From Anaeramoeba ignava (taxonomy: Eukaryota > Metamonada > Anaeramoebidae): a stretch of 64,000 nt of DNA. The stretch covers positions 124,001 to 188,000 of the forward strand of contig JAPDFW010000078.1 of the NCBI GenBank assembly GCA_028826165.1. Reading direction: 5' to 3'. Below, one piece after another: positions 1-13,800 of the stretch. The notes beneath the pieces are model-generated. The model worked only from the letters and a program-made list of their open reading frames with translations. It did no database searches and was not told the DNA's origin. Positions within the stretch are counted from its first letter, which is position 1; each line of letters opens with the position of its first letter. The position numbers were made by a program, and so were the translations under genes.

Positions 1-64
1 AAAAAATTATATTGAAAAATTAAATTGAAAAATTAAATTGAAAAATTATATTGAAAAAAAATAG

Positions 65-3000
65 AAACCTGGATTTCAATATTCAAGTAGAGTTACTGAT
101 ATTTTATCAAGAATTAGAGGAAAATCAGGAGAAGAAACAAAAGCAGCATTTTCTAAACTATTCACTAAACCACAAGAAACAAAAGTAAATTTAAGAAAAA
201 AACAAACAAATAAAAATTCCCTTTTTTATAAATTAATATAATTATTTTTATAAATAAAAAAAAATATAAGACTGAAAACAAACCAATAGAAAAACATGAA
301 GAACCCAAAACTGAACCAATTACAAACAAATTTACATCTCCAATTAAAACTAAAGATAATTCTGAAAATGAACAAAAAATTTTTAAACATGAATCAATTT
401 TAAGCAAATTTAAATCTCCAATTAAAACTAAAGATAATTCTGAAAATGAACAAAAAATTGTTAAACCTGAATCAATTTTAAGCAAATTTACATCTCCAAT
501 TAAAACTAAAGATAATTCTGAAAATGAACAAAAAATTTTTAAACATGAATCAATTTTAAACAAATTCAAATCTCCAATTAAAACTAAAGATAATTCCGCA
601 AATGAACAAAAAATTGTTAAACCTGAACCACAAAAATATATAATCAATAAACAAACTGAAATCGAAGAACAAAAAGAAATTATCAAAGAAGATCAAAAAG
701 TTGAATCTGATTCTCATTCTGAAAAACAAATAAGTGATAATGATGATGAAGCTGAAATTTTGGATAATGAAAATGATTTATTTCAAAAAGAAATACAAAT
801 ACAAAATATCAAAAAGAATTACCAATCACAAAAGGATATTTCATATAATAAGCCAAATCAAGAGCAAAAGAAATTCCAACTGCCAAAAGATTCAAATTAT
901 GGAATTTCAGATCTTAATAAAAAAAAGAATTTGGGAATAAATAACGATTTTGTTAAAAAAGACAAAAAAGAAAGTCAAGAAAATGACACTTTATCAAGAG
1001 TTCAGAAAATTGTTCAAGCTCAATTAAAAAAGGAATCCAACTTTAATATTGATGGTATTTATAACTCAACAGAAAAAATTCTGAAAATGATTCAACCGAC
1101 TCCAAATGATGAAGAATTATTTAAAAAAATTGAAGAATTTGAAAAACAAGAGGAACTAAACTCAATGAATATTAAACTTGAACCAAAAATGGATGTTTTT
1201 GATCAATTTCAATTTGAGATCCCACAAGATCTGGACCAAGAATCAATCCAAATATTGAATAGCTACTCTTATTCGTTCCAAGACTTACAAACTAAATGGG
1301 ATCCTTTTAAAAATTCTTTGAATGATATTTTTTCTAATTTCAATCTAATATTTTTAAGGAATTCTGAAAAACTTCGAGAATTATATCATAATTTACCAAC
1401 ATTGAAACCAAAAAAAGAAGTAAAAATACAAATTTTTCCAAATCAAACTCTAAAAAATTCAATTAAAATATTTTCAATTCTTTTCAATTCTTTTAGAAAT
1501 CTCGAGCTGAGACAAGTGAGTTCATTTTAGTTAATGGTGTTTTTAGTATTCTTAAATCTCACAAAATTTCTGATATTCCTACTCCCATAAGAAGTCAAAT
1601 CTTAAAGGAAATTATGTCAATTCCAAAGTTATTGAAAATTGAAGCATTTTTCGATGTTTATAAAAAATTGATTGATCTTCTTGAATCAAAAAATATCATC
1701 AAAAAAGAACAAGAAGATATTTCAAATGCAATAAGATCTTTATTTATAATTTATTGTTACAAGAAAATTCTTAGGAATGAAGTTATCAAAGTTGTTAACA
1801 ATTTATTTCCAAATGAAGAAATTGGTAAAAATAATTTTAATTTTAATTTTAATTTTAAATTTTAAATTTTAAATTTTAAATTTTCAGAAAGAACAAAAGA
1901 AGAAATTGAAGAGGCTTGGGATAAAATTATTAATGTAACAACAGAGAAGAGTATTTTTCAAAAAATAATTAAATTGATTTTAGAAACTACAACTTTTTCA
2001 AATCCAGATCATGTAATGTCAAATTAAAAAAAAAATTTTCAAATCAAATTAAATTAAAAAAAAAATTTTCAAATCAAATTAAAGAAAAGCAAAGAATTGA
2101 CAGAACACATCTTTAATAATGCATATGGAGAAACAACCATCTTATTAATGAAAATTCAAATTCCAGAAGAGAGCAAAAAACAAATTCAAGGGATACTTGA
2201 AAAGGGAATATCGAAAACAGAAACACAACAATCACTTCAATATGCACATGAAGTGTTAGCAGATAAATTATCAAAATCAAGCTTGTCATTTATAGTTATA
2301 ACATTTGAAAATTTCCCAGAAAAAGAAACATTTGGAATAGGAGAATTATTATATCCATTTCTTTCACAATTTGGAATAATTAGTTCATTTACAAATTTCC
2401 TAATTTTTCAACAGATTTTTACTTCAATAAGTGCTGGTCATCTTGTTCAAAAAAAAACATCAATTCTTGGCTCTATTTTACATAAGTATGCAAAAGAACA
2501 TGCATTCAAATATTTCGTTTCCACATTTTCAGATTTAATTACAAGAATTGTTAATGAAAAAATTTATATTGACATTTCAGGATCTGATGAAAATCGAAAT
2601 TCAAGAAATCTTCCTCATCTTCAAAAATGTTTTGGAGAAGTTATTGAGTTATTAATGAATTCAATTTCTCAAATTCCCAATGAACTTCGTTATGTGGGTT
2701 ATTTATTGAAATCTAAAATTATGAGTAGATTTCCTGATAGTGCTACTTCTGTTGTTTGTTCTTATTTCATTCAGAATTTTGTTGCTTATGGAATTAAAAA
2801 TCCTGAGAAGTTTGATATTATTGATTGTAAGGAAATTTTAATTTAAATTTGAAATAAAAAATCAATTTAAATTAAATTTAATTTAATTTAATTTAATTTC
2901 ATGTAAAAATTAAAAATAGTCCCAATATCAGAAAATGCAAAATTAGGATTGTGTAATCTTTCAACTGCTATTAAAACTTTTTCTAGAGGTTCTACTTTCC

Positions 3001-4019
3001 CTCCTCATAAGCCTCAATTCCAACCACTAAATACAACAATAATTTCAAAATTTTCATATCGAAGTCGATTTGTAAACGAATTAACAGTAAGTCAAAAAAA
3101 AAAAAAAATCAATCATTTCAAATGACTTGAAAAAAATTTAATAAATAAAAATATTTGAATTCAAAAGAAAATTAGTTTCTCAGACAAAGAAAAAGAAAAC
3201 TTTGATATCCCATATTGCGAATTAAATACAATGAATCTCCAAGCCAAAATTAGTGAAACATGGACAAAAAATTTCATGTTCTTGACTAATATTGATCAAG
3301 CAGGATACATAGCAAATAACATGCTTGATATTGCGTTGTTGTATTCATCAATATTAAAAAAAGATATCAATTTCTCAAACATTTTAGGCAAAAGACAACT
3401 TGCAAACACATTTGAATCCCTTCGCAAATATCATAAAAAAATCACTGAATTGAATGAATATTTTTCTGGTTTTTTCGAAACATTATTGAAATTCTCACAA
3501 AATAACAAACAATTAATAGAATCAATGAAACAAAAGGAAATTGAGAAACAAATTGAAACCGAAATTCAACTTCGAGAAAAAAGAGAACCTCAATTAAAAC
3601 AAAAACGATCCAGTTTATTTTGGAGAAAAAATCCAACTTTAAAATCAACTGATATTGTTCATGATAATCAACTTGAACTTTACATAACTTTGTGGGATCA
3701 AAGAAAATCAGAAAAACCCGCTAAAGAATGTTCTGTTGGTCACTCTTTAGATCCTAGAAAACAATCTTTTAGTTCGAAATTTATTCGTTTGATTGGAAAT
3801 TTATTGGGTGTTTATGATGAAGAAAATCGTCCAAAACAAACTGATTCTCCTTCTGCTATTTTGAGTGTAAAACGTTTTGTTAAAATGGAGTATCTTCATA
3901 CCAAAAAGAAACATTGTTTGGTTCTTACTTCTCCAAGTGGTTTTGATAATTTTTTTGCTTTGGATTCAAAAGAGGATGTTGAAAATTGGATTAAAATTTT
4001 AAAGAATAATCAAATTTAA
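65..4019 (+). CDS. RasGAP-domain and PH-domain protein, 5' end outside the window
   Basis: Seven exons join in one frame: 65-184, 271-1419, 1497-1824, 1888-2012, 2085-2826, 2920-3086 and 3168-4019, with GT-AG introns of 63-93 bp. An AG at 63-64 implies at least one further exon to the left. The N-terminal part is charged and has four tandem 26-residue repeats (SPIKTKDNSENEQK...). The 2085-3086 part matches the RasGAP fold (NELRYVGYLLKSK, then ENAKLGLCNLSTAIKTF). The last exon ends in a PH-like segment (HCLVLTSPSGFDNFFALDSKEDVENWIKIL). RasGAPs speed GTP hydrolysis by Ras at membranes. Here the arginine-finger position reads HLVQKK and the FLR motif reads FIQN, so catalysis is doubtful. Family assignment is firm; activity is not. 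Confidence 0.8.
331..640 (+). repeat. 78-bp coding tandem repeat, four copies
   Basis: The unit core TCTCCAATTAAAACTAAAG recurs at 337, 415, 493 and 571, exactly 78 bp apart, and encodes 26-residue units in the RasGAP gene. Copies differ by a few bases (FK/FT, KH/KP alternations). The reverse strand is also open across it, which is only a by-product. Confidence 0.9.
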
Positions 4020-4565
4020 ATCAAATTTAATTTAAAATTAAAATCAATTTAAAATTAAAATCAATTTAAAATTAAAATTAAATCAAAATTTAAAAATTAA
4101 AATCAAAATTAAAAATAAAATCAAAATTAAAAATTAAAATTTAAATCAATTTAAATTTAAATCAAAATCATAATTAAAATCAAAATTTAATTAAAATTAA
4201 AATTAAAATCAAAATCAAAATTAAAATCAAAATTAAAATCAAAATTAAAATCAAAATTAAAATTAAATCAAAATTAAAATTAAAATCAAAAATTAAAATT
4301 AAAATTAAAATTAAAATTAAAATTAAAATCAAAAATCAAAATTAAAATTAAAATTAAAATCAAAATTAAAATTAAATTAATTTTCTTAATTTGGTTTTGA
4401 TTTGAAATGATTTAATTTTTGAGTTAAAATTTGAATTGAATTCTGAATGAAAATGAATTCAAAAAAGAATTTGAATTATTTTCTGAAGTAAAAAGAATTC
4501 AAAAAAAAAAAACTGAAAATGAAAATTAAAATGAAAATGAAAATTAAAATGAAAAAAAATTTAAA
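4020..4565. repeat. AT hexamer/heptamer microsatellite between convergent genes
   Basis: Intergenic stretch between the RasGAP gene (+) and the aminotransferase (-). It consists of imperfect AAAATT/AAAATC/AAATTT units. I see no gene, RNA or other structure in it. Confidence 0.85.
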
Positions 4566-4628
4566 TTATTTCTCTTTCTTTTCTTCTTTCTTTTCTTCTT
4601 TCTTTTCTTCTTTCTTTTCTTCTTTCTT

Positions 4629-4661
<33 letters not shown>

Positions 4662-6458
4662 CTCTAAATCAATAGACCATTCATGATCAACTTCTCCATA
4701 TTGAATTGAAGTTAAAGCATTCAAAATTCTACTTGTCAACTTTCCAATTTTAGCAGAAGGATCTGAACTATCCAAAGGAATTTGAAGGATTTCATCTTTA
4801 TAAAGAATTTCAGAGACAGGAGTAACAATAGCAGCAGTTCCAGCACCAAACATTTCAATGATACGTTTTTCCTTTAAAGCAAGAAGAACTTCATTCATTG
4901 TGAAATGACCTTCTTTAGTTTTGATACCCCAACTTTTGCAAAGATTAAGAATTGAATCACGAGTGACTCCAGGAAGAATAGTTCCATCATCCAAAGGAGC
5001 GGTAATTAATTCATCTTCTCCTTTTTTATTTTTCCAGAAACAAAAGAAATTCATTGTTCCAACTTCGGTGATGATTTTTTCTTCTCCGTAAAGCCATAAG
5101 ATTTGTTGGCATTTGTATTTGTCAACTTCAACTTGTGGTAGAATTGTTGGTCCGTAATTTGCTCCTAATTTGGCATTTCCTGTTCCTCCAACCCATGCTC
5201 TGCAGTATTTATCTTCTGCGTAAAGTCTAACTGGATTAAATCCTGTTGCATAATAAGGTCCGACTGGTGACATGATAACATAAATTTTAAGGTTATTTGT
5301 TGGTTTTAATCCTAGTGCTGGCTTTTAAAATGAATATAAATATAAAAATAAATATTTGAAATTAAATGAAATTTATATAAATATTTAAAATTATGAAATA
5401 TATAAATATAAATATAAATATAAATATAAATATAAATATAAATATAAATATTTGAAATCAAATGAAATATATAAATATAAATATTTGAAATTACATGAAA
5501 TATATAAATATAAATATTTGAAATTAAATGAAATTTATAAATATAAATATTTGAAATTACATGAAATATATAAATATAAATATTTGAAATATATAAATAT
5601 AAATATAAATATAAATATAAATATAAATATTTGAAATTAATATAAATATAAATATTTGAAATTAAATGAAATATATAAATATAAATATTTGAAATTAAAT
5701 GAAATTTATAAATATAAATATTTGAAATTAAATGAAATATATAAATATAAATATTTGAAATTAATATAAATATAAATATAAATAAATTAATTGAAATTAA
5801 ATAAAATAAAATCATACCGAAGTTCCAATTAATGTTGGTCTAATATAAAGAGAATATCCCTCTTTTTTTGGAATCCAATCTTTATCAAGAAGAACTAATT
5901 CATAAAGGCATTTTAAAAATTCATCGGGACTAAAATCCTACAAAAAAAAAACAATTCAAATTGAAAATAAAATTTATTTAAATTTAAATTAAATTTTTTG
6001 AATTAAATTTTTGAAAATACAGGAAAGGCAAGTCTTTTTGCAGAATTAAGCAAACGTTGAGCATTTCTTTCAGGACGGAAAAGACGAACATGATTATCCT
6101 TATCAAGATAAGCCTTCATACCTTCAAAAGCTTCAACGGCATAATGAAGAGAATTAGCAGCAGGATGCATTTTAAAGTCATGAAAAGGAACAATTCTTGG
6201 AGCAGAAAATCCTTTATCTTTTTGCCAATCGATTTCAAGCATATGGTCAGTAAAATGCTTCCCGAAAACAAGTCCTTTTGTTTCTGGTTTTTGTTTAGGA
6301 TGTTTTGTTTTTGTGATTTTAAGTTCGCTTGATTTAATGTCTGGATATCTTCCTTCGTCTTCAAGTTCTGGTAATTCTTCTTTTGTGTACTTTTCATAAA
6401 GTAAATATCCTACTGCTCCAGCTAATCCTGCTATTAATAAGTTTTTAGCTGTATTCAT
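4566..6458 (-). CDS. branched-chain amino-acid aminotransferase (PLP, fold type IV), membrane-anchored
   Basis: Three exons, 6458-6021, 5937-5818 and 5321-4566, all phase 0, give 437 residues. The enzyme moves the amino group between Leu/Ile/Val and 2-oxoglutarate using PLP. The PLP lysine lies in GGTGNAKLGANYGP, and family blocks include AVEAFEGMKAY, SPVGPYY, LWLYGEE, ITEVGTMNFF, LPGVTRDSIL and EMFGAGTAAIV. Residues 7-22 (LLIAGLAGAVGYLLYE) form one hydrophobic segment, in place of an ordinary cleavable mitochondrial leader. The C-terminus carries about seven EEKK units absent from standard enzymes. Intron 2 (5322-5817) is 496 bp of ATAAATATA repeats. The start is the first ATG before the hydrophobic segment. 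Confidence 0.93.
5322..5817. repeat. ATAAATATTTGAAATTAAATG repeat filling an intron
   Basis: Intron 2 of the aminotransferase. TATAAATA runs alternate with TTTGAAATTAAATGAAAT units about 30 bp long. Flanking exons join cleanly as IGTS/PALGLKPTNN, so the repeat is intronic even though long open frames run through it on both strands. Confidence 0.9.
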
Positions 6459-6503
6459 TTTGTTAAAATAAAAATGAAAAAAAAAAAATAAAAAAAATTT
6501 TTT

Positions 6504-6531
6504 TTTCTCCTTTTTGTTTTTTCTCCTTTTT
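6504..6531 (+). promoter_or_regulatory. paired TTCTCCTTTTT motif upstream of the aminotransferase
   Basis: Two copies of TTTCTCCTTTTT lie 15 bp apart, 46-73 bp upstream of the aminotransferase ATG. The same pairing occurs upstream of other genes here. A regulatory role is inference. Confidence 0.3.
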
Positions 6532-6539
6532 AATTTAAA

Positions 6540-7675
6540 TTTTTTAATAAATATTTAATAATAAAAAAAGTGGAATAAAAATATAAATTAATTATTAATA
6601 AAAATTTAAATCAATTCAAATTAAATTTAATAATAAAAAAAGTGGAATAAAAATATAAATTAATTATTAATAAAAATAAAAATCAATTCAAATTAAATTT
6701 AATAATAAAAATATAAATAAATATCAATAAAAATAAAAATCAATTCAAATTAAAATTATTAATAAAAATAAAAATAAATTCAAATAAAAATTTAATAATA
6801 AAAAAAGTGGAATAAAAATATAAATTAATTATTAATAAAAATATAAACAAATTCAAATTAAAATTATTAATAAAAATTTAAACAAATTCAAATTAAATAT
6901 TAATAAAAATTTAATAATAAAAAGTGGAATAAAAATATAAATTAATTATTAATAAAAATATAAACAAATTCAAATTAAATTTAATAATAAAAATATAAAT
7001 AAATATCAATTAAATATTAATAAAAATTTAATAATAAAAAAAGTGGAATAAAAATATAAATAAATTAATAATAAAAATAAAAATAAATTCAAATTAAATT
7101 TAATAATAAAAATATAAATAAATTAAAATTAATTATTAATAAAAATTTAATAATAAAAAGTGGAATAAAAATATAAATTAATTATTAATAAAAATAAAAA
7201 TAAATTCAAATTAAATTTAATAATAAAAATATAAATAAATTAAAAATTAAATATTAATAAAAATTTAATAATAAAAAGTGGAATAAAAATATAAATTAAT
7301 TATTAATAAAAATAAAAAAATCAATTCAAATTAAAATTATTAATAAAAATATAAATAAATATCAATTAATTATTAATAAAAATTTAATAATAAAAAAAGT
7401 GGAATAAAAATAAAAATCAATTATTAATAAAAATAAAAATCAATTCAAATTAAAATTAATAATAAAAATATAAATAAATTCAAATTAAAATTATTAATAA
7501 AAATATAAAAAAATATCAATTAATTATTAATAAAAATTTATTAATAAAAAAAGTGGAATAAAAATATAAATTAATTATTAATAAAAATATAAATAAATAT
7601 CAATTTAAATTTATTAATAAAAATATAAATAAATAAATTTAATAATTAATTTATTTATAAAAAAAGTGGAATGGA
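6540..7675. repeat. tandem AT minisatellite of about 117 bp with AAAAAGTGGAATA core
   Basis: Intergenic stretch of 1.1 kb between divergent genes. AAAAAGTGGAATAAAAATA recurs about ten times, near 6569, 6639, 6807, 6921, 7041, 7158, 7276, 7398, 7549 and 7665, mostly 114-122 bp apart. Between cores lie AATTATTAATAAAAAT and CAATTCAAATTAAA blocks. No coding potential is visible. Confidence 0.85.
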
Positions 7676-7687
7676 AAAATTCCTTTT

Positions 7688-7700
7688 TTTCTCCTTTTTT
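7688..7700 (+). promoter_or_regulatory. TTTCTCCTTTTTT motif upstream of EPG5-like gene
   Basis: Single copy about 200 bp upstream of the EPG5-like ATG, matching the motif seen near 6504, 39041 and 54004. Its role is inferred only from recurrence. Confidence 0.25.
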
Positions 7701-7895
7701 ATCCTCTTTTTCTTTTGTGGTTTTTCGCCTTTTTAAAAAAAAAAAATTTTTTTTTTTAAATAAAAATCGGACACTTTCTAATTAAAAAATAATTAAAAAA
7801 ATAAAAAATAAAAAAGCAAAAAAAAAAGAAAATCAAAATTTTTAAATTCATTTTCATTTTCATTTTCATTTTTATTTTTGTTTTTATATTTTAGA

Positions 7896-10800
7896 ATGAA
7901 CTTCACACTTTCTCCAAATTCAAATCACTTTATCCAAAAATACATTCCAGATTACAAATCACTTCTTACTCCAAAAAGAGACCAACTTTTCTCTCTCATT
8001 TCAACTTTCTACTCTTCAAATATCACATACTTAAAATCACTGTCCAATTTCAAATCACTCAAAAAACAAATAGAAGAACAAGAATCAAATCTTTGGAGAA
8101 TCGAAAATCAAACAAAAATCCAGAAAAAAACTTGTCATTCAAATGAAATAATAACTACAATGGGATTCGTTATTGCGACTTTTGATGATGAACTTGTAGA
8201 AAAGCTCAAATCAAATTATTCTCAATTATCCTCCAATTTAATGTCTGAAATTCCTGATCTTTTTTCCAAACTAAGAATATCAGAAGCAAAAGTATCCCTT
8301 TTTTTCCAAAAATTTCTCAACTCAAAATCCTTAAAAACACTCAAAGAAAAAGAAAAATTGAAGAGCAAAGCAATCCAAAAAACAAAAATATATTTAAACA
8401 CACTGTTTTTCTATGAAAGAATAGCAAAAGAAAACGCGGATCTTGGATTAAATAAATTTTCAAATTCGATCCAAAAATGGATCAGAATTCTTGTCAACAG
8501 ACTTTTTGAATTGGAAACAAAAAACAATTCACTCTTTGTTTTTTTCCATCTTCTAACAACGCCAGGATCATCCAAATGGGCATATGATTTGGTCAATTTC
8601 GATATTGATTTCAACAATCCTTCTATTGAATATTTCGAGGACTTGCTTGGCTTTGTTTTGTTTCCTGTTGTGAAACTCAAAAACGAACCCAACAAAAATT
8701 ACATAAAAGAAAACGACTTTCTTCTTTATTTCCAAAAATTGTTAATTCAAAAACTTTTCCTGTTTTTGTTCGCATTTCCAGGAGAACTCGGTTTCGATTC
8801 AGTTTGGAAAATTTCAGATGAACTGGCAAAAATTCTATCTTCAGCAATCAAGGAATATGATGACTATATAAATATGCAAAAAAAAATTACAAAAACACTT
8901 TCGGAGATCATTTGTCTTGTTGAAGAATATTCTCAGAAAACAAGAACAAAAGAAGCCAAAGAGAAGTTCCCAAAATTGATTGACAAAATATTCTTGGATT
9001 GCATTAAAACAGTCTCGAATTGCAACAACAAAATAATCTTTGGGAATCTTTTGGATCTTCCCTTTTACTCCATTTCCACTTCTTCAGCTTTCCAGATTTT
9101 AAAGCTGGTTGTGACAGGAAACGAGGAAGATAGCCCAATGTTCAGCCAGCAATGGATCAAAGTATTCCAAAAAGGAAACGATATTTTTTCCAATTTCTGC
9201 CATATGTTGAACACTTCAAATGATTCCAAAAACGTTCTTCTTTTTCTGGCAAACTTGGCAATTTTCCAAAATTCAGAAGACTTTGTTTTGTGCATTGCAG
9301 ATACAATATTCAAGGTTGGCTGCACAGACACAGAATGTAATGAGAAGATGTTTGAACACGCAAAGATCGCACTGGGAAAAATATGTGTCAAATTTCCCCA
9401 CTTCATCTCGTTTATATTCAGTCTCACTTCTCAATCAATAGTGGATCTTGAAAGCCAAGTTGTTGAATTGTACGAAGAATTCCCGATACACAAATGGAGA
9501 CTTCTTGACGCAGATGTCCGACAGATTACTGTTTGGCTGAACTTCCCCCCGAACACAATCCTTTTCCAGTTTGCGTGCTGGCTGGTCAATGAGATCACCT
9601 GGGGTTACTCCGAAAAAATATCACAATTTGAAGTTCTGAATCAAATTGAAGTCCAAATGAAGATTGTTGAGTTTATATTAAATCTCTATTACAAATCCCC
9701 AGGTAATATCGATGTTCGCGATTGGTGCTGGAGATCCCTTTTCAAGATGCATCCCTACTCCGATTTGGGTGAACGGAAAATGGAGCTTCTTTCCTTTCCT
9801 GATGATTCTCGGTTGAATCTTACTCAATATTTGGATCAGGATAAAAAACTCCCAAATGAGCCTATTATTGCCTTTGTTGCATTGGTTTTTTGTGATGTTA
9901 AAGATGATTCCGAAATGAAGAAATTATTCCAGATCTTGATTAACGAAAATAAATTATACTCGGCTTCGCTTGTTCTTCGGATCAAAATCCCTCAAATTCT
10001 ATCCTCTATTTTGAAAACGAAAAAATTGAACTGGAATTATGAAGAACGCATTGCCAAAACAGATGAATTAATCAAGCCTTTTTTGAGGTTGGATTCCTTC
10101 AATATTTCTGAAGAAGATGTCGAGAAAAAATCCAAGAACTCAAATCTTCTTGGTTCAATCATTGACTCTTTAATCACAGTAAGAAAGGAAACAAAGGAAC
10201 ACAATTTCGTCAGCATTGAGGAGATGATCCGCTTCTGGTTTTCATACTTCACCTCAATTCCCAAATGGAACAAAGACAAAATGATTGTTTCCCATCTCAA
10301 TGAACTGTTCAAGGTCTCAATCATAAGTGGCCAGCATGCGTTCATTTCCTATCTTGTTGATTGGAAATATTTGGAATTGATGAAAAAAAAAATGTGGCTC
10401 AAAAACCCAAACGAGAAGAAAAAAGGTATTTTTCGCAAGAAGGCAAAGAGGATCACATTGGCGAAAATGAAGAAAAATATCCCCAAAAAGGAAAGATTTG
10501 AGACCATGAACAAAAACTCATGGTTCTATTTCGAAGTGCTTCTCGTTGAGCTTCTCTTCCAAATGAAAACAATCATCAAGCTTGGTTACAAGATTGTCAA
10601 GTTCAAAGGTGTTCCACTCAAGAAAATCCTGAAAAAAAACAAGATTGAAACAAACTTCGAAATCATCAACTCATGGATCGAATTTGCTCAGGAAATCAAC
10701 ACAAACAATTTGATATTCCCTCTCGTTATGCAAGTTCTGTTCTCCTTCTATTTCCTCATTTGGTTCAAAAAAGAAATCACAATCGAAATGGTTGATGATT

Positions 10801-13800
10801 CGCTTTGGTTCGGTAAATATCTCTTCGAGTTCACAAACAAAAGTGTAACAGAGGTCCAAAAAATGATTGTGGATATCCTCAAGAAAAAAATCAAAGAGAT
10901 TGAAACACAGAAAAATTCAAACTTGAAAAACGGTGATACGGAAGATCCACAAATTTACCAAACAATGATCAAATGGATCATTGCGCCAAGTCTTGCCGAA
11001 CTGAAGCAGAAATCCATCCAAAATCAAAACTTGCTCTTTCTTTCTTTGTTTGAGTCCAATATCCTGAATCCCTCCAAAAACAACTACAAGGTCAACATTC
11101 CAAACGCTGAAAATTTTGCGCAACTTCATCAGTCGCTCTGGTTCCAGAATGTGAGTATTGAGAAGGTGAGGAAAAGAATCGAAATAAACAAGAAACTAAC
11201 AGAAGATCTTGCTGGATATCTTTATATTTTTATCAACAAATCAATGCAACCAGAGAAGGAATTTGTAAATGTTGATTTGAAACCAACAAAATATAATAAT
11301 ATCTCGAATCGAAACCGATCCCAAAAAATCCAAAAAAATGCAAAAAACTTGGACTCTTCTCCTCTTTTTAGTCTCTATCAAATATACAAACTTAATGGGA
11401 AAAACTTTTCGCAAATTGAATCAAACTTCAAACAAAAATACCCGCTTCTCAAAAAGCGTGCAAACGATCTTCGCTCGCTTCATGATGAATTTGATTCATG
11501 CAACAAAGATTATCTTACAGCTTGCCAAAATTTGTATTCAAATATCCCCGTTATTGAAATTATCGAAAAGGTCTGTGAATACCAAAAGGAAATAGTGGAA
11601 CCAAATAGCAAAAACAACGCCACAACAACAGTCAAGATGTCTCATATTCTCAAATTCACCTTTACTTATTCCAAAGTGGAAAAAAATTCTTTTGCTGAAA
11701 ATTTTCTCCAAACAAACAGAAAACAAATATCCTCTTTTCTTGATCCAGAAAAAATATCAAATGACACATTTACTCAGCAAGATCTTCTCGTTATTATCTA
11801 TGGACTCGATTTTGCTGAGCAGTGCTCTGCATTAGCAAAGAGACAGAAGAAAAGAACGCTGAAAAATCCTGTGAAAAATATTGATTCAATCGCAACCAAC
11901 TGGTTTTTTGAGATTTTAACTAAAAGTTTTACCGATCCAAAATGCTTGTCCTATCCCGCGATCCAAGTTTTTATTAAGGATTTCTGCCTGGTTTTGGGGT
12001 TCCGTTTTATCAAGAACGAAGTCAAATTTATAGATCAAATTTTCAATGCTTTAACAAAAAACACTCAACAAACTTTTGCTCTTTCAAAACTATTCAATCC
12101 TCAAATAGTTCCAACACGAATGTTAGAGTTCTACTCGAAAATCCTTGATTTTTATGTTGAAAATAAAGAGGAGACTTCTTTTCATGTTCTTTCTTGCTTC
12201 AGATTCAATGAATGGCTCAAAACTAATCCAGACCCAAAAGAAATTGAAAAGGCAGAAAAGATGTTCCTTTCACATTCAAACAAATCAACATACGATTCCT
12301 TCCCCAAACTCGCTGTTTTCAATTCTCAAGCTCTATCTTTTATTCTTGTTCACGATTTTGAATCGAGATTTCTTCCTTTGTTGGACCAATTTCTTGAGCT
12401 CTTTGCCCAAAATCAAACCATTTGCGAATTATGGGATATTTTTGCTCAACTTCCATTTTCTGACTTGAAATTAGATGCATTGGAAAACACCGTTAGTTTG
12501 ATTTCAGAGAAAATGCAAAACCTTCTTAGAGAAATCAATCCTAAAAAGGAATTTTATGAATCAATTGATCAAAAAGTTTTCTTTGCTTTTCTTCGATTTC
12601 TTGACTCTTTGACAAACTCTTTTTGCAAAAATCAGCAAATAACCAATTTGAAACAAGAAGCACACCAAAAGGCTTCATCTCTCGCATTCAAATTATATCT
12701 TCCGCTGTTGGGATTTAGTTTGGATTCAGTTAAAAATACCTATCTATATCAGGAATCATTCAAAATTGTAGATGAATCTTTTTTTTCTTTTTGTCGAGGC
12801 ATTTCGTTACTCGAAACCCATTTACCAGGAACTTTACTGTGCTTTTTGGGCTTCTTCTCAAATACTCTATCCAAAACAAGCAATCAAGACTTGATCAATA
12901 AATTCACATTGCATTTTGGTTGCGGTCTTTTTTGGGAAAAATTTCATCCAACACTCCAAACCATGATCCAAATACTTCAATTTTCAGAAACAAATTTCGG
13001 AGATCTTTTCGGAATGATCTTCGCAAAGATTCAATGGGATATCGTTGAAAAAGAAATTGTAGATCCACAAAAAAATGACTCTCTCAATTTCTACGAATTA
13101 CTCTTCGAAATGGCAGTTAATTTTATTCGAGGATTCAAAAGATTCGCTGATGAAAATTATTCTCAAGCTCTTCTCAAATGTATTTCGAATATATCATCCC
13201 TGATCCACTGGGAGAATTTGCCATCAAAAATCTACAAGCCCACATTGGAACTATTGCAATTTCAAAACAAGATAATGGAATGGGATTATTCAATCCAATT
13301 GAAAGAGTCTTTTGATTATCAACCAAACCAATTCCCAAAACAAATTTCGAATTTTGAGGAGAAAAACCTTGCTTTAATTACTTTTCTTGAGAAAATTGCG
13401 CTTTTCAACAGCGAAAAGAATCTAGAAAATGTAGTTCCTTTTCTTGAATTTGCAAAATATCTTCTTAAATTGTCTTCGGAAATGATCCCAAAAGAAAAAA
13501 TACCCAAAGAAATTGTGTCTTCATCAATCAACGAATTGACAACACCTCTATCAGAAAACAACTTCATTTCTCTCATTAAAGAACTGATTCGAATTTCGCT
13601 TGTGAATGACCAAGAAGCAAGATCAAACCTTTCATATTTATTTGAACTTTATTCAGTGGAAAACTCGAAATTTAGAGAAGTTTTACTTAAAGCATTTGCA
13701 AATCATCTTCTTGAGCATCCCACAGATTCAAGCTTAATACTTTCTCAAGGATGCAAAAAAATTGAGGACATGAACCAATTCATCCCCTTTTCAGAAAGTT

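Noticed and set aside
165-686. Reverse-strand 173-residue hydrophobic frame
   Set aside because: Antisense shadow of the 78-bp coding repeat in the RasGAP gene, whose splicing and domains are clear.
2085-2846. IQGAP-type assignment for the GAP domain
   Set aside because: No calponin-homology, IQ or RasGAP_C parts are visible; the C-terminus is PH-like, so plain RasGAP-PH fits better.
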